Notes under the pieces: model-generated
Seen by the model: the letters and a program-made list of their open reading frames with translations, nothing else
Told to the model about the DNA's origin: nothing
The model's database searches: none
Source: Sodiomyces alkalinus F11
Taxonomy: Eukaryota > Ascomycota > Sordariomycetes > Glomerellales > Plectosphaerellaceae
Reading direction: 5' to 3'
DNA: 64,000 nt
Assembly (NCBI RefSeq): GCF_003711515.1
Contig: NW_021167081.1
Coordinates: 1,290,236 to 1,354,235, forward strand
In this document: one piece after another, positions 32,700 to 43,040 of the stretch
Layout: each line of letters begins with the position of its first letter
How positions within the stretch are numbered: the stretch's first letter is position 1
Position numbers and translations under genes: made by a program

Positions 32700-35600
32700 C
32701 CCTTAGACCGAAACTCTAGTAAGACGGTCTACGGTTAACGCTGGCTACGATATAAGTATAGGTTACGGATTTAGATCCTACACCTACCTTAAGTATACTA
32801 TTACTACCGATATAAAGGATAAGATTCTAATCTATACTAATATAGGCTATTCCGTGATACTTATCGACCGTATATTCCTCCGTAACGGCTACCCTAACCT
32901 TTAAATTAGATATCGCGCTATACCTATCACTATTCGTGGTATAGGCACCAATATATACACTACTAAAGAATACGTATTACTGCTATTCCGATTCAAAGGC
33001 ATATATAACGAGTAGCCTATTATTATAATATTTATTAGAGAGGTATTAGTTATTAATAACCTTAAAGCTAACGTGCTCCTCGGCATAGATTATATAGTAC
33101 CCGAGTAATTTAACATTCAAAATAGTATAAATATAATAATTATATATAACTATTAAGTCGAAATCCTAATACTTTATCAGTTACACACACGCCGTTAACG
33201 AATTAAGGTCGTTATATACGGCCCCGTTAAAATTCCCCTGTATTTAGCGAGGTTTGCTATAGTTAATTATAAAGCAACGGATTACTAAGATTATATATTC
33301 AAACCTATAGATCTACCCTAGCCGTTATAGACCTACACTATACTCTGTAACTCTAAGCTTTAATTAATCCTACTATAAAACTAAGCGGACGAAGTTTACT
33401 TTATAGAGTCGGGTATATACGTTAGCTATATAATATTGATCGACCGCGATTACTATGCTTAGATAGCCTATAACGCCGAAGCAGTAACGGGAACGGTATA
33501 TAAAGGCGAGTCTCGTGATAGATAACTTTCTAATAAACCCCGCTATATTCTTTAAAACGCTACGCTAGACGAAACGGCTATATATAAACACGAAATAGGT
33601 GTTAGACTATATAAGTGCGAAGGATTAGAATAGCTTATCGATATAATCTCACACTATAAAGACGTCTTTACTGATAAGGGCTTCGTATACGTCCCCGAAG
33701 ATTTATAAATACGGGTGAAATTTCGACCCGACTAGTATAACCGTATCCCTAAAAGATATCGAGTGTATCTAATAAACGTAGAGGACTAAATAGTGATCGA
33801 TATAACTATTAATAAGCTGATTAAACACGGTAAAGCCTATAAAACTATACACGATATTTTATTTTCCTGGCTAGTATTCGTGGTATAGAATAAAATAGAC
33901 GATTAATAGAAAAAGAAAGGCAGAATAGTCGTGGACGTACGACCCTTTAACGATACTGTTATGATAGACGTATACCCTATACGCATATAAGACGAGATCT
34001 TATAACACATCGTAGGCAAAAAATAGATTACTATACTCGATACTATAAGTTTCTACTATTAATAGCAAGTTTATCTAGATTATAGATAGGCCTTCACCGC
34101 TACCACGGTAAGGGGATAGTATATATTTAAATATCCTTTTATAGGCTTTAAGAATTCGAACGCCTATATTTAACGAATAATAGATAACCTACTCGAGGGT
34201 ATAGCCGCTAAGACTTACTGCGACGATATCGTAGTAGCGAGTACCACCTTCGAAGAGCACCTATAAGACGTTCTAGAAGTCCTTTACCGTCTTTAGTACT
34301 TTAACCTATTTATAGGCGCTCGTAAATCGGTAGTAGCCTGTCTATTAGCTATCGTTCTCGGTAAGCTCGTGGACGTATAGAGCCTTTTAACGCCCGAAGA
34401 GAAACTTAAGGCTATCCGTATAATCGAATTCCCTAAAACCCTTAAGTAACTAGAGCACTGGATCGGCCTTATAATATCGCTTCGGCACCACGTTCCTAAA
34501 TTCGCGATGCTTATAGAACTACTTGAAATATGTAAGGCGAATCTTATTAAATAATACCGCCGAACTAAAATATAATAGATATAGATATAATCCTAAGAAG
34601 GCCCGAAGCTAACGGCTAAACGTAATTCTAAACTAGCCCGAACCGCCTAGGCCCGATTAATTAATATTCTACTCCTGATAGGACGTGAGATATAAGCTTT
34701 CTACGTCGTGAAATAAACCCTTTACTAAAATATCATGTTAGCTATGTTTAACCTATACAATAAACTTTTTATCGATATAGACGTATTATATAACGGAATC
34801 GGCGTTTACGTCTATCACGTCGAGAAAAAAGCCCTAGAAAAGATACTTATAGACTTTATAAAAATGGCTTACCCGCCTCGGACCGCTATAAGACCTATCG
34901 CGTTTATTTTTCGAATACTACGCCCGATAGAAAAGAAGTACTAGGTAACCGAACTTAAGATCGTAGGCTTAGTATAGACGCTTTCTAAAATATCCTACTA
35001 GATTAAAAACACTAGAAATCTACCCGTTATTATTATCACCGACCACTAAGCGATTATTAATATAACACGTTAACTGGATATCGCTAATACTGTATCGAGA
35101 ACGGGCGCTAATAAAAAGATTCTTAGGGCTATAGAATATATCTTATAATTCGAATTCTAAGTTATCTATAAACCCGGTAAAGACTATATAGTCCCTGATA
35201 CGCTTAGTAGACTACCGGTAATACCCGATACCACGGAAACAGGATAAGGGTAACTCGACGAACTACTTTAGGATAGACCTAAACACGTATACCTTATATT
35301 ACCACCTATACGATTATACCCACCTAATACCGAAGCCACTAAAGCTTACCTAAACGATATACGTGACGATATTAGAGTTTAAGTATAATTGCCTATTCAG
35401 GCACCTAAAGTAACGATATTACTTGTTTAGATATTACCCGAATTTAAACGTAAAATCCTGGAAGGCTATAATACTAACCTATTCTGGCGAAATATTATAG
35501 TAACCCTCTAATTAAACACAGAACTCGAGCTATATAACCGAGCTAAACTACTATTCCAATAGTAAACTAACGGCCTGCTTTAGTATATATCTAATAGCCT

Positions 35601-36850
35601 TCCCCGCCTCTATATCCCACGGACGTGTTAGCTTAATATCTTCACGATAATCCACCACGGAAACTACCTAGGATATGCTAAACTCGTAAAATTCCTACAC
35701 TAATTTTATATCCACTAAGGCTATAAGGAATTCCGGCGATACCTTTTAACTTACCCGATATATAACATCTACTAGAAGCTATATTATAAACCTTATAAAC
35801 CTTACGGTAGCCTCTAGCTTATTATTCCATTACTATACCCGTACTATATAGTTATTATCGACTTCGTGCTTGTACTGCCCGAATCGCCGGACGGATATAA
35901 TTCGGCACTTATAAGCGTCGATAAGCATTTAAAAGAACTTCTTATAGTGCCCGGTACAACTAACTGGATAGCAGAATAATAGGCCGACGCTTATCTTAAC
36001 ACCCTACTCCGTAGTAACTAGGGTATACCTAAAATTATTATTAGCGATAGAGACCCTAAATTCCTGTCTAAATTCTGGCGATAACTCTGGAAAAGACTCG
36101 GTACTACGCTGCTTTATACTACCGTATACCATCCGTAAACTAATAGTTAAATAGAACGCGTTATATAAATCGTCGAATCCGTATTACGATTCTATATCGA
36201 TATATTAGAATAACCCGAGATATAGGAAAAAGCATTACCTTAACTATAATTCGAGTATAATATAATAAGATCCAGCACTACTGGATATAGCCTAATAGAA
36301 ATCGTTAAAGGCTTTATGCTAAATACTATTATAATAATACTAGCTAAGATAGAACTGCACGTACCTCCTATAACCAGGCTTAAAGCCGTAGATGCAATCG
36401 CAGAAGCGGCTATATCTATAAAACGATACTATAATCGCCGATACACGCCTAAGTTTTTTAATATTAAAGATAAAGTGTATATTAGGCTATATAAGGGATA
36501 CTTAATTCCGGTATCTTATATAATATCCACTAAACTAGGCTAATAATACGCCAGTCTATTCGAGAGTACCGAACGAGTCGGCCGCCTTATATATAGACTT
36601 AAGCTTCCGGACTCGTGGAAGATACACGACGTTATATTAATCGACTACTTGGAGCCAGCTATATTTAACCCGTACGGCCGATATATTCCCCCGATTTAAC
36701 CTGTTATGATAGAGATACTGCTAATCGAAAAGATTATTATAGAAAGATAATCTAAGACTCGCCGTAACTACTTAGTTCGTTTTGCAAACCTTCTAGCCGT
36801 ATACGATTAATGGCTTTTACACGAAGCTATTATACGCTAATATAATAGAG
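32700..36850 (+). pseudogene. Degenerate pol region (protease, RT, RNase H, integrase, chromodomain)
   Basis: Recognisable remains in order. A retropepsin around 32800-33110 has a catalytic triad that reads Asn-Ile-Gly at 32839-32847 in place of Asp-Thr-Gly, and a later LLGID segment. A reverse transcriptase around 33900-34560 keeps Tyr-Cys-Asp-Asp at 34216-34227. An RNase H-like segment covers about 34730-35220. An integrase core at about 35850-36200 still shows the DFVLVLPES, SDRDPKF and IERV blocks. A chromodomain-like segment at about 36700-36840 includes RRNYLVRF. Stops interrupt every block. Two plus-strand frames stay open for 69-75 codons (34735-34944 and 36316-36543), fragments of the RNase H and integrase C-terminal regions. 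Confidence 0.85.
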
Positions 36851-37199
36851 TAGAGTTATTATGCGAATATAACACGGCTGCTAAATAGTAGTACTAATAC
36901 TATTCGTGACACGGATAAGGTAAGAGCACTATTCGGTAATAACCACTGCTTTTACCTGCCTAAATAAGCCGACCCTTTCTAATATAAATATTTCTCCTTA
37001 CCTTTAATAAACTCTTCTCTTAATTTATCCCCCTTACCTTACTAATAACTTATATAGTATATCTCCCCTTTCTCTTCCACTTAGTAACGTTTACCGTTCT
37101 CTGTATTAATCCCTTTTCCCTACCTATCTCCTACTACTATATATTTCTAATATAACACCCTAAATATAACGAAAATATATAATAATTTCCCCCCCTAGG

Positions 37200-38230
37200 A
37201 TACGATAGAGGAAACCGATACTCTCGGCCTCCTAACTAAACCCCTCTAAGTCGAGACGCCCGATACCTATAATAATAGTTAAGATTAGGCTACTAAAAAC
37301 GATAGTTAGTATTAGGCTACTAAAAACGATCCTAATAACGAGAAATAAGAATAGTTTACCTAAACCGCGGACGACTATAATACGCCTACTAAGAAACGTA
37401 AACGCGCTGCTAAGAAAATAATCACCCCCCGTAAAAAAAGTGACACTTAATTAACTGATAAGATAGCTAAGCTCTATAACGATAACCTTATTAAAATTAT
37501 CTAGTGCAGGGAACTTATTCTCTAGACCTAGGGTATACACGAAGACTGGCTCGATAATGCTATAGTTAGGGAACGCCTGAACTAGATTAAGAACCGCGTA
37601 AACTTAGATAAGGATAGTCCCTGGCGTTACGTAATGCTATAAGTTAACGATACTAAAATAATACGAGCACGTAATAATAAGTGGAGCGTATCTAATATGC
37701 CTGGAGTTACTCGTCTTACCCATATACTGGATACTAAACCTTATACTCCGGAACCAGAGTATATTTAGGCTATTATAAATACTATCATACGCACCTTAAA
37801 GATCCCTAAGAGATTTATAGGTAACGATAAATACCTATAAATTATAATTAAGTTACTCCCTTACTTTATACGCCAGCTATAATAGTATAATATCCCTGCC
37901 CGAAAAGACGCCAAAGTCGCTCCTACTTAACCTAGCTAAGCTAGTATTAACCTAACCGACGCGTAGACCGTACTAAACTATATATAGGACTAGCTTAGCA
38001 CTCTCGCGGCGGATCTTACCTAAGTAGAACTCCGCTACGATAATACTGCTAACTAACTTAACTAACTATTCGCGGATATAACGGAGATTAAAAATCGTAT
38101 AACCGTACTATAGTTTAACGAACTTACTGATAAGATAACGAAAGCGAAGAATCTGCTATAAAAGATGCTTAATAGGTTTAATATTAAATACTGATCTAAG
38201 ACGTTATATAACGACGAGGACGTTATTTAA
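37200..38230 (+). pseudogene. Extra degenerate reading frame between chromodomain and 3' LTR
   Basis: A frame starting near 37204 can be read through TAG/TAA interruptions almost to the 3' LTR. It has acidic and Asn/Asp-rich repeats, then a basic Lys/Arg block (TPTKKRKRAAKK near 37383), then a long helical-looking region with coiled-coil character up to about 38200. I do not recognise it. It is placed where most chromoviruses have only a polypurine tract before the 3' LTR, so it may be an accessory gene of this element family. Confidence 0.45.
37279..37336 (+). repeat. 27-bp tandem duplication inside the retroelement
   Basis: The unit ATTAGGCTACTAAAAACGAT plus spacer occurs twice in succession, in frame with the degenerate extra reading frame. 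Confidence 0.8.
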
Positions 38231-38247
38231 TTCGAGAGGGGGCAGAC

Positions 38248-38395
38248 TATAGGCATAGGTCCTATATAAGGGTACTAGACCTATATAGCATAGCTTATAT
38301 ACGCTGGTTAGGTGACAGGTTTATATACTATATCTTTAGCTAGCCATATATATATCCTAGATAGTCACTTAGCTAGCTATATATACACGTTCTCT
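38248..38395 (+). repeat. 3' long terminal repeat
   Basis: Matches the repeat at 30509-30656. This copy reads TATAGGCATAGGTCCTATATA where the 5' copy reads TGTGGGCATGGGTCCCACACA, so most C/G-to-T/A changes are in this copy. There is also a two-base insertion (TA) and one transversion (G/T). Its right end keeps TATGCA. Confidence 0.88.
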
Positions 38396-38725
38396 ATGCA
38401 TATTGCCACAGACATTCATTCATTCGGAGCTGCCCCCAGTAATTTTTCTGCACCAGCGCCGACATCGCAATGCCCAAGTTGACATTATTATTAACTGCTG
38501 GCTTCATTCAGTCCCTGTGACTTCACCACCTTCACCACTTCTCTCCGACATCCACGACCTCTCTACCCCTGTCAGTTGACTCATACAGGGCTGAATTTAC
38601 CACCATAAAGATCGCCATGCTTTGAGTCTCGTCCAATTGTTATTTTCGTTCATTTCCCTCCAACTCTTCCCTCTAGAAGAAGCCAATTCCTTCGATTCCT
38701 CCGATTCCTCCGCCTCGTGCCCACG
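38396..38725 (+). promoter_or_regulatory. ILV3 upstream region immediately 3' of the retroelement
   Basis: About 330 bases of ordinary composition separate the 3' LTR from the ILV3 start codon. A pyrimidine-rich stretch precedes the ATG, as in many fungal promoters. No factor site is clear to me. Whatever native ILV3 control elements lay further upstream are now nearly 8 kb away. Confidence 0.45.
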
Positions 38726-40617
38726 ATGCTGTCCCAGTCAGCAATTCGCGGCCTTAGGTCGCCCGCCCTTCGAGCGTCGTGCTCGAGAACTTGGTCGTCC
38801 AACTATGCGTAAGAAAGCCCTTCTCGAACCCCTGCTTTCTTCGACCATTTGCACCCGACTAACATGTTTTCTTCTTCTTCCCCCCTCCCAGTCGCTCTCT
38901 CTCTACCACGGCGTCCAGGCGCGCCGACGAGCAGCTGAACAAGGTGTCGGCCACCATCACCCAACCCAAGTCCCAGGGCGCCTCTCAGGCTATGCTTTAC
39001 GCCACCGGCCTCAGCGAACAAGACATGAACAAGGCCCAGGTGGGCATCTCCTCCGTCTGGTACGAGGGTAACCCCTGCAACATGCACTTGCTCGACCTGT
39101 CGGCCATCGTCCGCGAGTCCGTCGCCAGGGCCGGCCTGATTCCCTACCGATTCAATACTATCGGCGTCTCCGACGGCATCAGCATGGGTACCAAGGGCAT
39201 GAGGTACTCCCTCCAGAGCCGTGAGATCATTGCCGACAGCATCGAGACGGTCATGAACGGTCAATGGTACGACGCCAACATCTCCCTCCCCGGCTGCGAC
39301 AAGAACATGCCCGGTGTGGCCATCGCCATGGGCCGCGTCAACCGCCCCAGCATCATGGTCTACGGCGGCACCATCAAGCCCGGCTGCAGCATGAGGGGGG
39401 ACCCCATCGACATCGTGTCCGCCTTCCAGGCCTACGGTCAGTACATCACCGGCGAGATCACCGAGGAGCAGCGCTTCGACATCATCCGCAACGCCTGTCC
39501 CGGCGGTGGTGCCTGCGGCGGCATGTACACGGCCAACACCATGGCCACGGCCATCGAGACCCTCGGCCTCACCCTGCCGGGCAGCAGCAGCAGCCCTGCC
39601 GAGGACCCGAGCAAGAAGGCCGAGTGCGAGAGTGTGGGAGGAGCCATCAGGAATCTTCTCAAGGAGGACATCCGGCCGCGCGACATTTTGACTCGCCAGG
39701 CCTTTGAGGACGCCATCATCGTCGTCAACATCCTGGGCGGCAGCACCAACGCCGTCCTGCACTTGATCGCCATGGCCGATGCCGCTGACGTCAAGCTCAC
39801 TGTCGACGACTTCCAGGCCGTCTCGGACCGGACGCCCTTCCTCGCCGATCTCAAGCCCTCCGGCAAGTACGTCATGGCCGATCTCCACGAGATCGGCGGC
39901 ACGCCCGCCCTGCTCAAGTTCCTCCTGAAGGAAGGCCTGCTCGACGGCTCCCGTATCACCGTCACCGGCAAGACCCTCGCGCAGAACGTCGACGCCTACC
40001 CGGACTTCCCTGCTAACCAGGACATCATCCGCCCCCTGAGCAACCCCATCAAGCCGTCGGGCCACATCCAGATCCTGCGCGGCCAGCTCGCCGCCGGCGG
40101 TTCCGTGGGCAAGATCACGGGCAAGGAAGGCCTGCGCTTCGAGGGCAAGGCGCGCGTGTACGACGCCGAGGACGACTTCATCGCGTCGCTCGAGCGCGGC
40201 GAGATCAAGAAGGGCGAGAAGACCGTCGTCATCATCCGGTACGAGGGGCCCAAGGGCGGCCCGGGCATGCCGGAGATGCTCAAGCCCAGCTCCGCCATCA
40301 TGGGCGCCGGCCTCGGCCAGGACGTGGCCCTGCTGACGGACGGCCGCTTCTCCGGCGGCAGCCACGGCTTCCTGATCGGCCACATTGTCCCCGAGGCCAT
40401 GGAGGGTGGTCCCATCGCCTTGGTGCAGGACGGTGACACCATCGTGATCGACGCCGAGAAGCGCGTCATCGACACCAATGTGTCGGAGGAGGAGATGAGC
40501 AAGCGGAGGGCGGCTTGGACTGCGCCGCCGCTCAAGTACGCCAAGGGCACGTTGAAGAAGTACGCGAGCCTGGTCACCGACGCCAGCTCGGGATGCGTGA
40601 CGGACGGGAAGATATAG
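38726..40617 (+). CDS. ilv3: Dihydroxy-acid dehydratase, mitochondrial
   Basis: Fe-S enzyme of branched-chain amino acid synthesis that dehydrates 2,3-dihydroxy acids to 2-oxo acids for valine, isoleucine and pantothenate. Two exons: 38726-38808 and 38892-40617, joined in phase 2 across an 83-nt intron (GTAAGA...TCCCAG); 602 residues. The N-terminus ([18 protein letters not shown]...) is rich in Arg and Ser with no acidic residue, as in a mitochondrial presequence. Conserved sequence includes CDKNMPG and [17 protein letters not shown] (cluster cysteines), [13 protein letters not shown] and [14 protein letters not shown] near the C-terminus. Length and motifs match fungal ILV3. Codon use is strongly C-biased at third positions, as expected for a highly expressed gene. 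Confidence 0.97.
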
Positions 40618-41136
40618 AGGGGCGATGATAAGAAGAGTGTGATATAATACCATTGTTCGGATGTGGAAAATATGTACCTTATTTTTGATCAATGGAGTTT
40701 CAGTTTGTTTCTTTTCCCTGTCTCAGAACATGACCTGGCAGGATTGGGATGTGTTTCTAACATACAGATACAAACAGACTTATATGCCTTACATCGGAGT
40801 GTGTACTTGAAGCCGCTGCCCTGAACGCAATAACTTGTTATTGCCCTCTGTTGTTTGCTCTGGGTGATCTTGAGGTTAGAAGAAGAAGAAAAAGTTCCAT
40901 ACTACCGCCAACTCCTAGCAATGCAAAACAGCAGTGATGAGGATAAAGCCGGACGAAAGATGACCCCTCGCTGAAAGTGATGCATGTCGTTTTCATCATT
41001 TCGTATCATCTCATCAATTTATGCATTTTTTTTTTTCCGTTGGAAAAAACATTCTCGCTCACTTTCCGCCCCCAAATGCCCACATAACGATTCTCTCTTC
41101 CAGCCTCAATCCGTGCCCTTCGTAGGTCATCCTGGC
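40618..41136. other. Convergent intergenic gap
   Basis: The 3' flanks of ILV3 (+) and the LOA1-like gene (-). It holds A/T-rich runs and no coding signal. Confidence 0.5.
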
Positions 41137-41319
41137 TCATTTCCGTCCATTCCACGCATCGATAAAGGCAGTCTTGTCCTTCAACGTCAAGCCGACGCGC
41201 TTATTCCGGCCCAACCGCGCAAGGGCATCCGCAATCTTGTCAAGAACAAGCTGCTCGTCATGAGAAACGGGGGCATAGTCGGCGTCGTCTTGCGGATGAT
41301 TACTATCACTGCCACCGTT

Positions 41320-41353
<34 letters not shown>

Positions 41354-42189
41354 CCCATCTTGTATCTTTGCGCCCCCTTCTGCGTTTCCCTGGCCGAAGA
41401 CGCGGCGTCGGTGCCACCCCGCGACGTGTTGTAGACACTCTCCGCGATCCTAACGCGGACGCACGTACTAGGCCGGGAGAGGAGATCCCACAAAAAGCTG
41501 AACCAGCGGCCGGGGACCGGCGTGGTGACGTCGGCGGGCGTGTAGCGGAGCGAGACGGGGAAGATGGGGGTGTCGGGCGCCGCGCCGAGGAGGGACGGCG
41601 TGAAGGGCAGCACGGCCTTGCCGTTGGTCGGGGACGCCTCGGGGAAGACGACGATGACGCGGTCCGGGTGGCGGGCGACGAGGGCGCCGAGGTCGACCAG
41701 GTTGGTGCGGGGCGCCGGGCGCAGACGGACGGGGGCCAGGCTGGCGGCGACGGCGCCGAAGAGGGAGAGGGGCTCGACCTGCCGGGTGGACGGGTAGGAG
41801 CGCGTGAAGACGGGATCGAAGATGGCGGCCAGGTAGAGGGTGTCGATCGGGGAGGTGAAGGTGGCGGCGATGACGGAGCCCGGGTGCGGGACGCGGTTGC
41901 GGGGCTGCTCGGCGAGGGTGCCGCGGCGCACGCCGTCGAGCTGGAGGTCGACCCACCAGATCCCCGGGACGAGCATGATCGACCAGAGGCAGGCCTTGCG
42001 CACCACGGCGGGGAGCGGCAGGTGGTGGAGGAAGAGCGCATAGGTCAGGGCGATGGTGAGGAACATGGGCAGGCGGAGGAAGAAGATGGTCAGGTGCGTG
42101 AGGAGCGCGAGGCGGGACCGGGGCGTCTTCACGGGGATGAAGGGCGCGATGCCCGACCCTCGGTCGCGAAACTGGCTGTACTTTTCCAT
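41137..42189 (-). CDS. LOA1/Vps66-like lysophosphatidic acid acyltransferase
   Basis: Single exon, 350 residues from an ATG. A hydrophobic stretch (about 28-60, with FFLRLPMFLTIALTYALFL) is followed by LWSIMLVPGIWWVDLQLDGVRRG, then the acyltransferase block ATFTSPIDTLYLAAIFDPVFT and, further on, VIVVFPEASPTNGKAVLPFTP, which corresponds to the EGT-type substrate motif. This matches the yeast Vps66/Loa1 branch of the PlsC superfamily, which makes phosphatidic acid from lysophosphatidic acid and affects lipid droplets and sorting. The catalytic H-x4-D histidine position reads Phe here (FTSPID). The C-terminal region has an expanded Gly-Asp repeat (about 277-290) in low-complexity sequence, then conserved helices. 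Confidence 0.82.
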
Positions 42190-43040
42190 CCCTCTGGTCG
42201 TCGCAGGCCGATGGCTAAAGAATCGCGTATAATGGTCCGAGAGGGGATAGTCGACGGAAAGGTATCACGAACTTCACGAACTTAGGCAGAAGAACGAGAG
42301 GAAGCTGGTTATGGAAAGCTATCAGACCACTAACTCGAGACCAATGAACATGGAGAGCTTTCGTCTCGTTTGCTCGAGTAAGTGGTTAGCTGATCCGGTA
42401 GTTAGAGAGTCGACTTCATCTGATTTCAGACGTAATTTTGGTCTTTTGGCGGTAAAAGGTAAGGTTGAGGTAGGGGAAGCCAACTGACGATACTGACAGT
42501 TTTCGTCCCCAAGGCCTCGTAAATTACTCATCAAGGCGGTGGGGCTAACGGTTTGACATGTGAATGAAGAGCGAGCTTGGTGGGGACTTCTTAGGGTACC
42601 GTACGTTGTACAACGTATGTACAACGTGCCTGGGTGACCTTTGAGCCTCAGGCAGCACTTTCGAAGCCATGTTACTTTGCATGTACCTTGTAATGTGTCC
42701 TTCACCGTTGCCCAGACAACAAGCACGGACCATTATGCGCCAACCATAAACATTCGTTATGTCCATGTCCATATCCAACGCCAGATTACAAGCGCGTAAC
42801 ACACACAGTGAGGACCACGCCCCCTCTATCGATGTCCCAACTCCATTCTAGACCGAATTAGGACGCGAAAGCAACAACCCTCCTCTCGACCATTGTACGA
42901 GCTGTGCACTTCAAACCACACAAATATTGTTCACAACGTCATCCCCTCGCGTACGTCGCTCTGGAGCTCTGCTCCTGCTTTGCTTCGTCTTGATTCCCGT
43001 TCTTCGGCATCGCTTTCCCGACCTTTATAGATTAAGCAAC
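42190..43040. promoter_or_regulatory. Divergent intergenic region between LOA1-like and kinesin genes
   Basis: This 850-base stretch should hold the promoters of two genes transcribed apart. The inverted pair GTACGTTGTAC/AACGTATGTACAACGT lies at 42600-42630. No coding signal is seen. Confidence 0.45.

Larger units (their letters stand above)
30509..38395 (+). mobile_element. RIP-mutated Ty3/Gypsy chromodomain LTR retrotransposon
   Basis: A 7.9 kb block, sharply different in composition from its flanks, is bounded by direct repeats of about 150 bp. Inside, in plus-strand order, are degenerate gag, aspartyl protease, reverse transcriptase, RNase H, integrase and chromodomain segments, then one further frame. 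Stops TAA and TAG are scattered through every frame, mostly where Gln or Trp codons would be expected. TpA is very abundant while CpG remains common. That pattern points to RIP, which prefers CpA, and not to methyl-CpG decay. The domain order with integrase after RNase H and a chromodomain at the end is that of chromoviruses. The element is certainly non-autonomous now. No clean target-site duplication could be assigned. Confidence 0.92.

Noticed and set aside
30215..38725. Intact genes within the retroelement
   Set aside because: The few open stretches (69-75 codons) are fragments of RNase H and integrase frames between RIP stops, not functional genes.
38803..40692. 629-codon minus-strand open frame opposite ILV3
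   Set aside because: It is antisense to a certain gene with strong third-position C bias, which suppresses stops on the opposite strand. Its translation is Gly/Val/Asp/Leu/His-rich with no motif.
40984..42285. 433-codon plus-strand frame opposite the LOA1-like gene
   Set aside because: Gly/Arg/Glu-rich shadow of the real minus-strand gene, with repeat-derived Val-Ala runs.
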